Below, one piece after another: positions 44,157 to 53,620 of a stretch of DNA of 64,000 bases (its first letter is position 1; every line of letters starts with the position of its first letter). The translations under genes were made by a program, and so were the position numbers. The notes below the pieces were generated by a model that was not told where the DNA came from, did no database searches, and saw nothing but the letters and a program-made list of their open reading frames with translations. Location: NCBI GenBank assembly GCA_963835535.1, contig CAWIFL010000002.1:650474-714473 (forward strand), given 5' to 3'. The stretch is from Fen-1245 sp963835535. Lineage in GTDB: Bacteria > Gemmatimonadota > Gemmatimonadetes > Gemmatimonadales > JACORV01.

Positions 44157-45228
44157 CCGCCTCCGCAGCCTCGGGAGCAGAGGGCCAACTCGCCTGCGAA
44201 ACGTCGCCGCCACGGCCTGCAGTTGCTCACGCTGCAACTCGTAGAACACCGCCCAGCTTGCCGTCAGTCCGAGCATCACGACAGCGACGCCAATGAGTGT
44301 CCGGCTCCGGTTTGGAGCCGACTTGCGAGTTGGGACCAGCGCCGGCTCTATCACCGTGAGCACAGGCGACTCGTCGGCCTCCCTGATGCGGGCCAGCTCC
44401 AGCTCCCGGCTGAGTGAGAGGTAGAGGTCCTGTCTGATGTCCAGCTGTCGCCTCAGCCGCCCCTCCTCGAACCGTAGGGCCGGCGATTTGTCGAACGACC
44501 GGTTCCGCTCGTAGAACCCGCGCAGCGCGGCCTCGGCCTCGGTGAGGGCACCCTCAGCCTCGTGCACCCGCGATTCCGTGAAGACCCGGCGGCTCTTCGC
44601 CTGGGACTGCCGAGAGTCCCGGTTGAACAGCAGCAGGCGGTGCACGAACTCGTCGGCTATGCCGGCGGCGAGGGCTGGCTTGGCCGCGACCACGGTGAGA
44701 CGCACTACACCGGTCGGGCGGTCAACCGAGAACGTCGGTGAGCCCGCGCAGCGTATTGGCTGCGCGCTCCAGGCGTCGGGGGAGCGGTTCCGTGCCGGGC
44801 TCCAGGTAGTCCACCAGCGTGGCGGAGTCCGATGCCTCGCCCGCCTGCCCGCGCATGAGCCCTCCGAACCGGGTCTGCAGGACGCCGTAAACGATGGGTG
44901 TACTGCGCAGCAAGTCGCCGTAGAACTGCGGAGTCTGCCCCGGCTCGGCTGCGCCGACCGTGATCCCGGCCACCGCCGCCAGGCCGGCCAGGGTGGAGCT
45001 GGCGCTGCCGGCGCGCGTCTCCGGCACGAAACTGGTCACCGCCCTGTAGCTGTTGGGCGTCAGGAGCACGAAGACAAGGGCGACGACGGACGCCGCTGCC
45101 GCGACCCCGATCACGGCGCGCCACCGACGGGCCAGCGCCACAGCCACGTCCACGAGGAGCGGGTCTCGATCCACACCAGCTGCAGTCCCGTTGGCCATGT
45201 CTACCTCAACCCTCGTTGCGCTGCTCAC
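44142..45228 (-). CDS. Wzz-family chain-length determinant protein, copy 2 (frameshift near 44725)
   Basis: About 360 residues if repaired. N-terminal TM1 (AVIGVAAAASVVALVFVLL) is followed by the conserved S-F-V-P-E and Gly-rich stretch (GSASSTLAGLAAVAGITVGA) and FYGDLLRSTPIVYGVLQ, as in copy 1. The frame shifts after LRGLTDV at about 44725, then RLTVVAAKPALAAGIADEFVHRLLLFNRDSRQSQAKSRR and a coiled-coil stretch (EAEGALTEAEAALRGFYERNRSFDKSPALRFEEGRLRRQLDIRQD). TM2 (TLIGVAVVMLGLTASWAVFY) comes after a Pro-rich APNRSR turn. The repeated FYERNR and QLY-like segments occur in both copies, so they belong to one subfamily. No kinase domain. Confidence 0.82.
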
Positions 45229-45231
45229 CGT

Positions 45232-45849
45232 CTAGCGGCGCTCGCCCACCACCCGCGCGGGGATGCCAACGGCGATGGCGTACGGAGCGAGATCCTTGGT
45301 GACGATCGCCCCGGCGCCCACCACAGCGCCCGTCCCGACCGTCACCCCACCCAAGACTACGACCCCCACACCGAGCCACACGTCGTCGCCGACGATAACG
45401 TCGGCTTCTTCAAACCCTTGCTCGCGGATCAGCCGAGCCCGGTCCTTGTACCGATACTGGCCGCCGACCAGTGAGACGAACTGGGCAATGCGGACGTCGT
45501 GCCCGATCTGTATCCGCCGACTACTGCGGATGTTGACGTGAGCCCCGATGTAGACGTCGTCGCCGATCTCCACTACGGCCCCTTCGTCGACTGCGATCTC
45601 ACACCCCTGCATCACGGCACTCCGATCGCCGACCCTCAGCGTCCCATCGGCAAGAACGGTAACGCTCCCGAGCCCACGCAACGTGGATCCGCGACCGAGC
45701 TTCAAGATGGCGCCGTGGTTGAGAAGGAGCGACGTGGACCACGCGACGCGGCTTCGTCGCGCCGGGAATGTAGCAGCGAGCGCCACTTTCTTGAACGCAC
45801 CCCGAGCACGACGTGCGAACGGGGCGAGCAGGAATGAAGGCCCGGCCAT
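45232..45849 (-). CDS. Left-handed beta-helix acyltransferase
   Basis: 205-residue hexapeptide-repeat transferase, with repeats running from about residue 48 to 190 (LKLGRGSTLRGLGSVTVLADGTLRVGDRSAVMQG, VEIGDDVYIGAHVNIRSS, VIVGDDVWLGVGVVVLGGVTVGTGAVVGAGAIVTKDLA). The PYAIAVGIPARVVGERR end is the family C-terminus. It probably transfers an acyl group to a nucleotide-linked or lipid-linked sugar in the cytoplasm; acceptor unknown. Three bases from the Wzz stop region and 7 bases after the large unknown transferase gene. In an operon of polymer genes on the minus strand (51379 to 44142). Confidence 0.86.
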   Translation of the reverse strand: MAGPSFLLAPFARRARGAFKKVALAATFPARRSRVAWSTSLLLNHGAILKLGRGSTLRGLGSVTVLADGTLRVGDRSAVMQGCEIAVDEGAVVEIGDDVYIGAHVNIRSSRRIQIGHDVRIAQFVSLVGGQYRYKDRARLIREQGFEEADVIVGDDVWLGVGVVVLGGVTVGTGAVVGAGAIVTKDLAPYAIAVGIPARVVGERR

Positions 45850-45856
45850 CGGCGCG

Positions 45857-47551
45857 TCAGTCTAGCGCCGCGTCATCGTGCATACGAGCGGCCAAGAACG
45901 GTGTGCCCTCGACGATCCCGCGGCACACGGCGTCGAGGTTCGCGTCTTTCCCTTCGTCCAATTCGGACAGGGACGCATAGCGCAGCTCTGGGAGATTCCC
46001 AACGGACTCGTAGCGCACCTGGTGGAGTGAAATCGATGCGCGGAAAATGGCGTAATACGCATAGCGACGCCATGCCTCGATGCGGGCAGCGTCACCCTTG
46101 GCGATCCGGCCCGACAAGACCGCGTCAAGCGCTGCGCGATACTCCTCGCGCGTCGCGGGTTCTATGGAGAGCCCCAGGCCACGGTAGTAAACGTCGCCCG
46201 CCAGAATCACGGGAACGCCCCGCACGCCCATCTCGATCCCGGTCGTCGAGCCGTACACGAGACCGCAGTCTGCCAGGCTCATCAGCACGTAGGAGCTCGC
46301 GCCGCTCTCTGGGGGCACAACGATCACGTTGGGGGGCAGCGTCGGGAATCGTTGCCGCAGCAACTCGACCACCGAATCGCGTCCCGCTCCGGGGAGGATC
46401 ACCTCCGCAGGGTGAACCCGAATGACGAGCTGCGCCTCCGGCCGCTCCGCAAACGCACCCACCGTTTCCACGATCCAATCCGCCATGCCGCCGAACCCAA
46501 TGTCCCGCTCGAACAGGGTGGAGTCCCAGGTGATGTTCGGGAAGAGCACGGCGAGCCGCCTCGAGCGGTCGATGGCAAACTCGGCGCAGATCGCCTCGGC
46601 CGAGGACTCCAGGTTCGGGAAGTAATTGAGGAGGTATCCCCCGCCCGTCGCGCGCTCGGCCAGATACCGGTCCAGGCGCTCGCTCTCCTCGCGGGTCAGC
46701 GGCTGGTTCGCAAACTGCGGCCAGTAGGCCGGATCCGCCACATCGGTGGCGCGATCATGCCGGAAAAAGAATGTCTCCGGCCGGAAGCCGACTTCCCAGG
46801 TGATCACATGAACGCGGCGGCGCTCCGCCGCCTCGACCATGATCCATTCCGGGGCAAATAGGCCGTTCAACAGCACCACGGCATCCGGCCGGCGCCGGTC
46901 CAGCAGCAACTCGCACGCGTCCACCAGCCACACAGCCGAAACCAGCCACTCGCGATAGGTGGCGAGCGATTCCGGGTCTGCCGTGATCTTGTCAGTGCGC
47001 AGGAAGTGCGCCACCGAATGCCGCGTTAAGCGGCCGATCGCATAGCCGCGATACTCCATGCCGGGGTAGTCCGGCGGGGCGAGCGCATCCACCAACGCCT
47101 GCGCCCGTTTCCGCGCTCCGGGAGGGAGTAGCTGGCCGAGCCACTCGGTGTCATGGCCGACCAGACGATGGCCGTGACTAGCGTACAGATGGCAGGCCCG
47201 ACACACCCAGTGGCTGAGACGGGGGTAGTTGCCAGTGTTGCAGCTTCTCTTGAGCACACGATCGCAGCCCAGGACGGCCACGGAATGGCCGCGGCGCTGC
47301 AAGCTCCAGGCCAGAGTCGTGACCATCGCCACCTGGTCGCGCTCCTGCCGCGTCGCGAAGAACAGCACCCGCTTCCCGCCCGCGCCGGCCGTCGGGGGGG
47401 GTGCCCCACGCCGCAAGCGTCGCAGTTGCCGGAAGTACGCGGTCTCGAGCCACGGCAGCGCGAGACGGGCGCGCCACCAGAGGAACAGGCCCAGCCGCCA
47501 TGCCGCAGGGACCCGGCCGCGGAAGAACGCCTTGAGGCGCCGCACGCTCAT
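45857..47551 (-). CDS. Large GT-B-like capsular polysaccharide protein
   Basis: 564 residues from ATG 47551; upstream reading lies inside the neighbour. After a basic, aromatic N-terminus (LGLFLWWRARLALPWL), it has VLFFATRQERDQVAMVTTLAWSLQRRGHSVAVLGCDRVLKRSCNTGNY, an upstream-looking Rossmann half with a cysteine-rich stretch (NTGNYPRLSHWVCRACHLYASHGH; C-x-x-C), then RRLAVLFPNITWDSTLFERDIGFG, VIRVHPAEVILPG and VIVVPPESGASSYVLMSLADCGLVYGSTTGIEMGVRGVPVILAGD. That last half is like capsule-synthesis (KpsC/CDP-glycerol transferase-like) GT-B proteins. Not a known named family; a glycosyltransferase or glycerophosphotransferase is likely. The C-C pair might bind metal. Confidence 0.7.
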   Translation of the reverse strand: MSVRRLKAFFRGRVPAAWRLGLFLWWRARLALPWLETAYFRQLRRLRRGAPPPTAGAGGKRVLFFATRQERDQVAMVTTLAWSLQRRGHSVAVLGCDRVLKRSCNTGNYPRLSHWVCRACHLYASHGHRLVGHDTEWLGQLLPPGARKRAQALVDALAPPDYPGMEYRGYAIGRLTRHSVAHFLRTDKITADPESLATYREWLVSAVWLVDACELLLDRRRPDAVVLLNGLFAPEWIMVEAAERRRVHVITWEVGFRPETFFFRHDRATDVADPAYWPQFANQPLTREESERLDRYLAERATGGGYLLNYFPNLESSAEAICAEFAIDRSRRLAVLFPNITWDSTLFERDIGFGGMADWIVETVGAFAERPEAQLVIRVHPAEVILPGAGRDSVVELLRQRFPTLPPNVIVVPPESGASSYVLMSLADCGLVYGSTTGIEMGVRGVPVILAGDVYYRGLGLSIEPATREEYRAALDAVLSGRIAKGDAARIEAWRRYAYYAIFRASISLHQVRYESVGNLPELRYASLSELDEGKDANLDAVCRGIVEGTPFLAARMHDDAALD

Positions 47552-47561
47552 TCCCGCGCCC

Positions 47562-49048
47562 TCATCGGCGGGCGCCGAAAAGGCGATGCCCGGCGAAGCG
47601 GGCACAGGCCCCCAGCAGCGTCTCGTCGTCGTGGCCGACCAGGCGAGAGAGCGCGCGCGGGGGACCGGAGACCGCCTCGCGGCACTCAAGCACGCGGTCG
47701 CGTTCCGCGTCCCTGCGCTGCGCCAGGCGCCGCGTCACGGCCGCCTTCGGCCCGGCGACGAGGCGCGCAACCAGTGCCGCGACCGATCGGACCTGCAAGC
47801 GCCGCCCAGCCCGGCGCGCCTCGCGGTGGCAGTATGCGCCCGCGTCCGCTCGCAGCCGGCCCCGGAGCGCCCGCGCGGCCTCGGGCGGCGGGGCAGCCGC
47901 CGCGGCACGCTCCTCCAACACGCGCCACACCCGCTTCGACGCCTGGCCGTCAATCGGCCCCAAGTAGGCCTCAACGAACGCCATCCGGTCACGCTCCTGT
48001 GCCTTGGTCGGCAGCCTCGGCTCAACGTCTCGCAGACGGCGCCCCAGGTCCTCGGCGGAGACGGCGACCTCAATGCAACCGTCCAGTTCGTGGTAGGGGA
48101 GCAGGAGTCCCTTGACCCGCTGGACGGCGTCGGTCCAGAACGTGTACACGACCCGCTTGCCCGCAGCCATCGCCTCCGCGAGCGCCGTCGTCTGGAAACC
48201 CACGACGACGTCGCTGGAAACGATCAGCTCCCGCGTGTCTGCGTCCCCGGGGAGGAGCGTCACTCGCGGCACGCCGTCGATCCGCCGATGAATCCCCTCC
48301 AGCATCTCGGCGTTGTGCTGGGGATGGGGCTTCATGAGCACCTCCACCCGCCCTTCCGCAGCGACGTTGCGGAGAACTGCCTCGGTCTCGCGATACATCG
48401 CCTCCCAAGGCCGGTGCGCAGCGCCGAGCCCCCGCTCCTCGTCGTAGGCGTCGAGGTCGTAGCACAGGAAGAGAACGCGGTGCCCCCCCCCGCCGCGCGC
48501 CGCGGCCAGCGCTCCGGATGCCGATAGTAGTCGAAGCGCGGCTGCCCGGCCACCGCAACCTGCTCAGGCTCCGCACCGGCCGCCACCCAGAACACCTTCG
48601 ACTTCTCGCAGCACGTGGTCATCCAGTCGCCCTTGAAGGGGAACCACCGGCGCATCTCCCCGGCGTGCTTGGCCAGCGAGGTGGCGGAGACACCCGTCTC
48701 CTTCTGGACGACCACGAAGGGCACTCCCAGCTCGCGGCAGGCGTCGATCACGTCGCGGATGTAGAAGAACGTATCCGATGGCGAGACGAACAGCTCGAAA
48801 GGGAAGACGCGATAGAGGTCCCGCAGGAGCTCAAAGGCCAGCGTCCGGTAGCGCGTGCGCGCTTCCGCGTATTCCGCCGCGTGGTAGCGAGCGAGGTCGC
48901 TGCCCCACACGTCCCGCGGGAAAAAGCGCTCCGCCACCCGGGCGAAGTACATCGGTGACACAGTGCGGATCACGTGCCGCCCGTCGTCCGCGAGCTGCAG
49001 CTCCACGATGTCCTGCGCGAAGTGATGGTCCAGGATGAGAACGTTCAT
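47562..49048 (-). CDS. GT-B-like transferase, CDP-glycerol transferase-like (frameshift near 48482-48497)
   Basis: About 495 residues if repaired, from ATG 49048 (MNVLILDHHFAQDIVELQLADDG). N-terminal part: PRDVWGSDLARYHAAEYAEARTRY, FPFELFVSPSDTFFYIRDVIDAC, GVPFVVVQKETGVSATSLAKH and VWVAAGAEPEQVAVAGQPRFDYY. A run of C near 48482-48497 shifts the frame; the C-terminal half reads MKPHPQHNAEMLEGIHRRIDGVP, VSSDVVVGFQTTALAEAMAAGKRVVYTFW, as in CDP-glycerol/teichoic-acid-type transferases and KpsC-like enzymes. It is next to the 45857 gene with a 10-base gap, so the two may act on the same glycan. Exact donor unknown. Confidence 0.72.
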
Positions 49049-49055
49049 GGCCACC

Positions 49056-50576
49056 TCAAGAACGCGCGGGAGCGACCCGCAACCCCACGAGCGAACGCAA
49101 CAGCGCGCGCTCCGGCGCGTCGGTCCCGATGGTGACAAAGAGCGCGGCTGCCAAGACCAACGCCCCGCCGCCGTACGCCGCCGCGAGCACCAACGTGTCC
49201 GCCGGGCGCACGATGCTGAGGCCGCCAACCACTGCTGCGCCGATCAGCGCTGGCGGGTACGCCCTCACAAGCACCTGCTGGGCCAGCTCCTTCACACCGA
49301 TGTCTAGGGTCCGCAGGCACAGCCGGAGGTAGAGGACCGACGAGACCGAGTTGCCGACCAGAGTCCCCCACAGCACGCCGGCGATGCCCAGCCACGGGGT
49401 TGCCACGATGCTGATCAGTAGGTTCAGCCCGGTCGTCCAAACGGCGATGCGCACGATGGCGGCGATGCGGTCCATCCCTACCATCAGGTTCCAGCCGACC
49501 TGGACCAGCCCGAAGTACAGCGTGTAGACCAGCATCAGGCGGACTAGGCCGGCGTCCACGGTGAACGCCGGGCCCAGCCAGAGCCGCAACAGGGGGCGTG
49601 CCAACACCATGATCACCAGCGAGATGGGCACGGAGATCGCCACGGAGTACTTCGTCGCCGTCATAAACAGCTTGCGCAACTGCGGCCGGTCGCCGACGGC
49701 GTAGAGCGCCGACGCCCCGGGCATGACCACCGAGCTGATGAAGCCGGTGGCGATCAGGGCGAGGGCATGGAACCGAGCAACGACATCGTAGTGGGTCAGC
49801 GCAGTCGTGGTCATCATCACGCCGAGGATGGCCTTGTCCATCTGATTGTATACCAGCCCGTTGATGCGCAACAGCAGCATCTGGCCGGAGACCCGGGCCA
49901 TCCGCATCACTGCCGGTCCCGACACCTGGCGGGAAAGGCGCAGCGACGGCAGCAGACGTCGCGCGGCGACACTCGCCGCCAGCAAGTTCGCACCCGACAG
50001 CACGAGTACCACGACCCCGAGCATTACGGCCCCCGCTCCGTTCCGAAGTGCGACCACGGCCGCCACGGCGAAGATCGTGGAGCGGGCCGCGTCGAAGGCC
50101 GCCAGCAGGTCGTAACGTTGAAGCCCTTCGATTACGCCGAGGACAGCCATGGCAGGGAATTCGATGAGCGACTGCAGCGCCATGATCGTCAATAGCACTT
50201 CGGCCGTGCGGACGAGCTCGGGCGGGATGTTGAAGGTCCGCGTAAGGAAGGCGTACGCGAAGACGAGGACGAGGAGCGCCGCGACGACGGCGATAGCGGC
50301 GAAGGCCGCCAGCGCCGCACTGAAGAGCACGTTCACGCGGTCTGTCTCGCCTCGCGCGTGGTGCTCCGCGATTTGCTTGACGAGGGCCCCTTGGATGCCC
50401 AATGAGAACAGAGAAAGGTAGCCCGCCACCGAAAACGAGAGTACGAGGACCCAGACCCCGTAGAGCGCGGCGCCGAGAGACCGGATCAGGAAGGGCGTGA
50501 GGATCACGCTGACGGCCATGCGCCAGACGAAGCCGAGCATCGTGAGCACGGAATTGCTCGCCACCCGCCTCAGCAC
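49056..50576 (-). CDS. Polysaccharide flippase (Wzx-like, MOP superfamily), copy 3
   Basis: 506-residue protein with about 14 hydrophobic helices. Marks: MLRRVASNSVLTMLGFVWRMAVSVILTPFLIRSLGAALYGVWVLVLSF, YLSLFSLGIQGALVKQIAEHHARGE (the conserved D/G-G loop), a central GLVYNQMDKAILGVMMTTTALTHYDVVARFHAL and the C-terminal GTLVGNSVSSVLYLRLCL. Its start overlaps the methyltransferase stop by 7 bases. The third flippase of the window, so at least three glycans or branches are likely to be handled by these loci. Confidence 0.87.
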   Translation of the reverse strand: MLRRVASNSVLTMLGFVWRMAVSVILTPFLIRSLGAALYGVWVLVLSFSVAGYLSLFSLGIQGALVKQIAEHHARGETDRVNVLFSAALAAFAAIAVVAALLVLVFAYAFLTRTFNIPPELVRTAEVLLTIMALQSLIEFPAMAVLGVIEGLQRYDLLAAFDAARSTIFAVAAVVALRNGAGAVMLGVVVLVLSGANLLAASVAARRLLPSLRLSRQVSGPAVMRMARVSGQMLLLRINGLVYNQMDKAILGVMMTTTALTHYDVVARFHALALIATGFISSVVMPGASALYAVGDRPQLRKLFMTATKYSVAISVPISLVIMVLARPLLRLWLGPAFTVDAGLVRLMLVYTLYFGLVQVGWNLMVGMDRIAAIVRIAVWTTGLNLLISIVATPWLGIAGVLWGTLVGNSVSSVLYLRLCLRTLDIGVKELAQQVLVRAYPPALIGAAVVGGLSIVRPADTLVLAAAYGGGALVLAAALFVTIGTDAPERALLRSLVGLRVAPARS

Positions 50577-51379
50577 GCCAGAGCCCCCCGCTTCCTCAAT
50601 ATGATCGTTCGCAGAAACATCCCCGGGACCGCTTCGCGAGACTCCTCGTCCTTCGCCACGTCCACGTCGCCTCGGCCCGCGAGCCAGCCCGCGTAGTCGT
50701 GATTGTAGATCCTGAAGTCGGCGCCGAGGTGCTCGATCCCGGGTGGCTCAGACGGGTTCCGGTACTCCACGAGCACAACGTAGGCGCCGCTCACCCGCAG
50801 CAGTTCCTCGAGGCCCCGACGCGCATCCGACGCGGGGAGATGCATGATCAATGCGGACGTGAACACGACGGAGAACGAAGCGGTGCGGAACGGCAGCGCA
50901 TACGCGCTGGCGCCCGCGAGCAGAGCCCGCCCGGGCGCCGAAGCGCAGCGGAGCGCGGCGACCCCGACGTCGATGCCGACGAGCTGTGCCGTGGGGACGC
51001 GCTCGGCGAGCAGCGCAAGGTTCGCGCCGAAGTTGCAGCCGACCTCAAGCACCGACGTCGGGGCGAGCGCAACGAGGTCATCCACCAGGGCGAGGCGCCG
51101 TCGGTCCGCGGCGTAGCCGCGGCGATTGCGCTCTGCCCACGCCGTCGCTGACCGCCTCCACACTGCCTCATCCTCACCCGCTCGCAGGCTGACGCCCACC
51201 CACGCGGCAATCCCGGCCTTCGCCGCACGGGCAGCGGCGCTGACGAAGAGCGTCTCCCCGGCGTAGGCCAGGGCCTCGCCGAGCCCGAGTGGGCGCCGGC
51301 AGAGCGCGTATAGGAAACGGTACGCGCGGCGCAGCGGCGTGATGCGCCGAAGACGGTCGCGCAGCGGTGCGGGCAGCAC
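50570..51379 (-). CDS. Class I SAM-dependent methyltransferase
   Basis: 269 residues. N-terminal basic helical region (MLPAPLRDRLRRITPLRRAYRFLYALCRRPLG) is followed by the SAM core: LVDDLVALAPTSVLEVGCNFGANLALLAERV (motif I, E-V-G-C-N-F-G), QLVGIDVGVAALRCA (motif II), ASAYALPFRTASFSVVFTSALIMHLPASDARRGLEELLRVSGAYVVLVEY (motifs III and IV). It is the Methyltransf_11/25 type. A sugar O-methyltransferase or chain terminator is possible from the setting. First gene of the minus-strand operon 51379-44142; a 182-base region upstream (51380-51561) shows no gene and may hold the promoter. Confidence 0.85.
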   Translation of the reverse strand: MLPAPLRDRLRRITPLRRAYRFLYALCRRPLGLGEALAYAGETLFVSAAARAAKAGIAAWVGVSLRAGEDEAVWRRSATAWAERNRRGYAADRRRLALVDDLVALAPTSVLEVGCNFGANLALLAERVPTAQLVGIDVGVAALRCASAPGRALLAGASAYALPFRTASFSVVFTSALIMHLPASDARRGLEELLRVSGAYVVLVEYRNPSEPPGIEHLGADFRIYNHDYAGWLAGRGDVDVAKDEESREAVPGMFLRTIILRKRGALAC

Positions 51380-51561
51380 GGTCCTACCCCGGGGCCCGGA
51401 GGGTGCGGCAGCCGGAGTTCTGCCGGATTAGGCGTTCGAACATCGTGTCCCGGCCGATGCGCGTCGAGACCTTGCGCGGCAGTCGAGTCGAGGTCGTGCG
51501 CGCCTGCGCCGGCGCTACCACCCGTCGTGCCGCGCTCACCGCCGACCCCACCAGAGAAGCA

Positions 51562-52452
51562 TCACGCCTTGGCCCAGAGACTGGGCACGACGACCGCCTC
51601 GGGAAGATCCCGCAGCGCAGCGATCAGCGCCGTCTTGATGTCGGGCCAGCCCGGTGGCGGCGGGCTGGAGGCGAAGGAGAGGTCCTCCTCGAGGTGCGCC
51701 ATCGTGTCGACACCGAACACAATGTGGTCCGCCGGCCCGTCCAGGGCGAAGCGGAACGCCGCCTCCGCGGGAGAGATGCCGAACCGCACACAGACCCGCT
51801 GGAACGCCTTCACGAACGGCCGCGCATGCGCCAGGCGGTCCGGAACGCTGGCGGGCTCCATGACGACCAGACCCTGGCAGAACGGCGACCGTGCGTACAC
51901 GCGGGTACCGCGCTCGCGCGCCCGGTCGAACACACCGGAAGCCGCGAACCGCCGGTCGAAAACCGAATACGGCAACTGCACGATGTCCTGGCCGGGGAGG
52001 AGGGCGTCGAACTCGCTCGGGAAGTAGATCGACGCCCCCACGTGCTGGCAGAGACCCCCGTCACGGGCCGCGAGCAGGGCCGCGACCATTGCGGGGTCCG
52101 CGCCGTACTGCGGCGTGTGGAACAGGATGCCGAGCGGCGACTCGGCGCTCCGCGCCAGGCGCGTGCGGCTCGCCAGGACCTCACTCGCGACCAGGCGGGG
52201 GAGGTGGTCGGGGTGCGCCGAGAGGAGCGGCAGCAGTTTCGTGGTCAGCGGCACCCCTGGTGAGACGGCGCTGCCGATGAGTTCTTCGGCCACGCCGTAG
52301 GCCGCGGCCGTGTCCAGCCCGAGCCCGGCCCGTTCCGCTGCCCGCAGCATTTCGACGCACTCCGCACGCGTCGGGGCCCGCTTCGCGTTAAGTCCGTAGC
52401 GGGTGCGGTCATGCCCTCCGAAGGCCGCAGTTCCGAGGCACAGCCGTCGCAT
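51562..52452 (-). CDS. Aldo/keto reductase
   Basis: 296-residue NADPH-dependent (alpha/beta)8 barrel reductase from ATG 52452. Marks: MRRLCLGTAAFGGHDRTRYGL at the N-terminus, GLGLDTAAAYGVAEELIG (D-T-A-x-x-Y-G with the catalytic Tyr/Asp), PLTTKLLPLL (Lys), ILFHTPQY and VYARSPFCQGL. This group is often near nonulosonic acid genes, e.g. next to NeuB-like synthases. It reads into the PseI-like gene at 52529 only after a 76-base gap. The substrate may be a modified sugar or a 4-keto sugar; not known. Family sure, role inferred. Confidence 0.83.
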   Translation of the reverse strand: MRRLCLGTAAFGGHDRTRYGLNAKRAPTRAECVEMLRAAERAGLGLDTAAAYGVAEELIGSAVSPGVPLTTKLLPLLSAHPDHLPRLVASEVLASRTRLARSAESPLGILFHTPQYGADPAMVAALLAARDGGLCQHVGASIYFPSEFDALLPGQDIVQLPYSVFDRRFAASGVFDRARERGTRVYARSPFCQGLVVMEPASVPDRLAHARPFVKAFQRVCVRFGISPAEAAFRFALDGPADHIVFGVDTMAHLEEDLSFASSPPPPGWPDIKTALIAALRDLPEAVVVPSLWAKA

Positions 52453-52528
52453 CACGCCGTCATCTCCTCCTCCAATCGGGTGGCGGCCCCCCTCGGCGCG
52501 CCGCGCTCCGGATCCAAAGCGCCCGGAC

Positions 52529-53586
52529 TCACGCCTCCCGTACGAGGGGCCAGGACAGAGGCGTACCCCGCGCGATGTCGCACGCCGCCGCCTTGCCGAT
52601 GACCCCGTCCAAAAACCGGGGGGCCAATCCGTACCCCGGGCGGATCGATCGAACGTTCCTCGCCGTGAACCGCTGCCCCGCTGCCACATCCTCGACGACG
52701 TACAGGGACCGTCGGAGCACGACACTCCCTTCCTCAGCGACTCCCGGTCCGAACGTCGCACGCCCCAGCATCCCCTCCGCCCGGCGCACCTCGCGCACCA
52801 GCTCCCCGAGCTCCGCGGGCTCAAGCGAGAAATGGCTGTCCACACCCCCGTCCGAGCGCCGCAGCGTCAGGTGCTTCTCCACCAGGCAGGCGCCCAGCGC
52901 GACCGCAACCACCGGCGCTAGGTGTCCGCCGCTGTGGTCGGACAGCCCAACGAGACAGCCCGTCTCGGCGGCGAGCACGGGGATGCTGCGCAGGTTCATC
53001 GAGTCGTCGGGAGCGGGATAACTGCTCGTGCACTTGAGGATCACCACGTCAGCGACCCCTGTTTCGCGCAATACGTCGACCGCGTGCACGATCTCGTCGC
53101 GCGTCGCCATCCCCGTCGAGAGGATGACGGGCTTTCGCGTCTTCGCGACCACCCGCAGGAGTGCGTCGTCCACCAGCTCGAACGACGCGATCTTGTACGC
53201 CGGAGCCTCCAGGGCCTCCAGAAACTCCACCGCCGTGGCGTCGAACGGCGTTGAGAAGATCTCCATGCCGAGGCCGCGGGCCTCAGCGAAAAGCTCCGCG
53301 TGCCACTCCCACGGCGTGTGCGCCTCGCCATACAGATCGTAGAGCGTCCGCCCCCCCACGGCCCGCCCCCGGGGACGACGAAGTCTGGCTTGGCGCAATC
53401 TATCGTAAGAGTGTCCGGCGTATACGTCTGCAGCTTGATCGCGTCCACTCCCGCAGCGGCCGCGGCGCGGACGAGCTCAAGCGCGCGCTCGCGGCTTCCG
53501 TTGTGGTTGCCGGAAAGCTCGGCAACCAGGAAGGCTGGTCGCCCGTGGCCCACCGTCCGCTGGCCTATGCTAACCGTGTGTTCCAT
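52529..53586 (-). CDS. pseI: Pseudaminic acid synthase-like NeuB family protein (frameshift near 53360)
   Basis: NeuB-family condensing enzyme joining phosphoenolpyruvate to a 2,4-diamino-trideoxy-hexose, giving a nonulosonic acid. About 350 residues if repaired. N-terminal: FLVAELSGNHNGSRERALELVRAAAAAGVDAIKLQTYTPDTLTID; after a frameshift in a CCCC-rich stretch near 53350-53370: RTLYDLYGEAHTPWEWHAELF, then FSTPFDATAVEFLEALEAPAYKIASFEL, STGMATRDEI, LKCTSSYPAPDDSMNL, GLSDHSGG and a C-terminal SAF-like antifreeze domain (RSLYVVEDVAAGQRFTARNVRSIRPG). KLQTYTPDT and the LYDLYGEAHTPWEW stretch point to PseI and not NeuB or LegI. High-GC, unlike its neighbour. Function good, exact sugar inferred. 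Confidence 0.83.
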
Positions 53587-53620
53587 ATCATGCCCGTCGT
53601 CCCCAAGAGAGCGAGAACAC

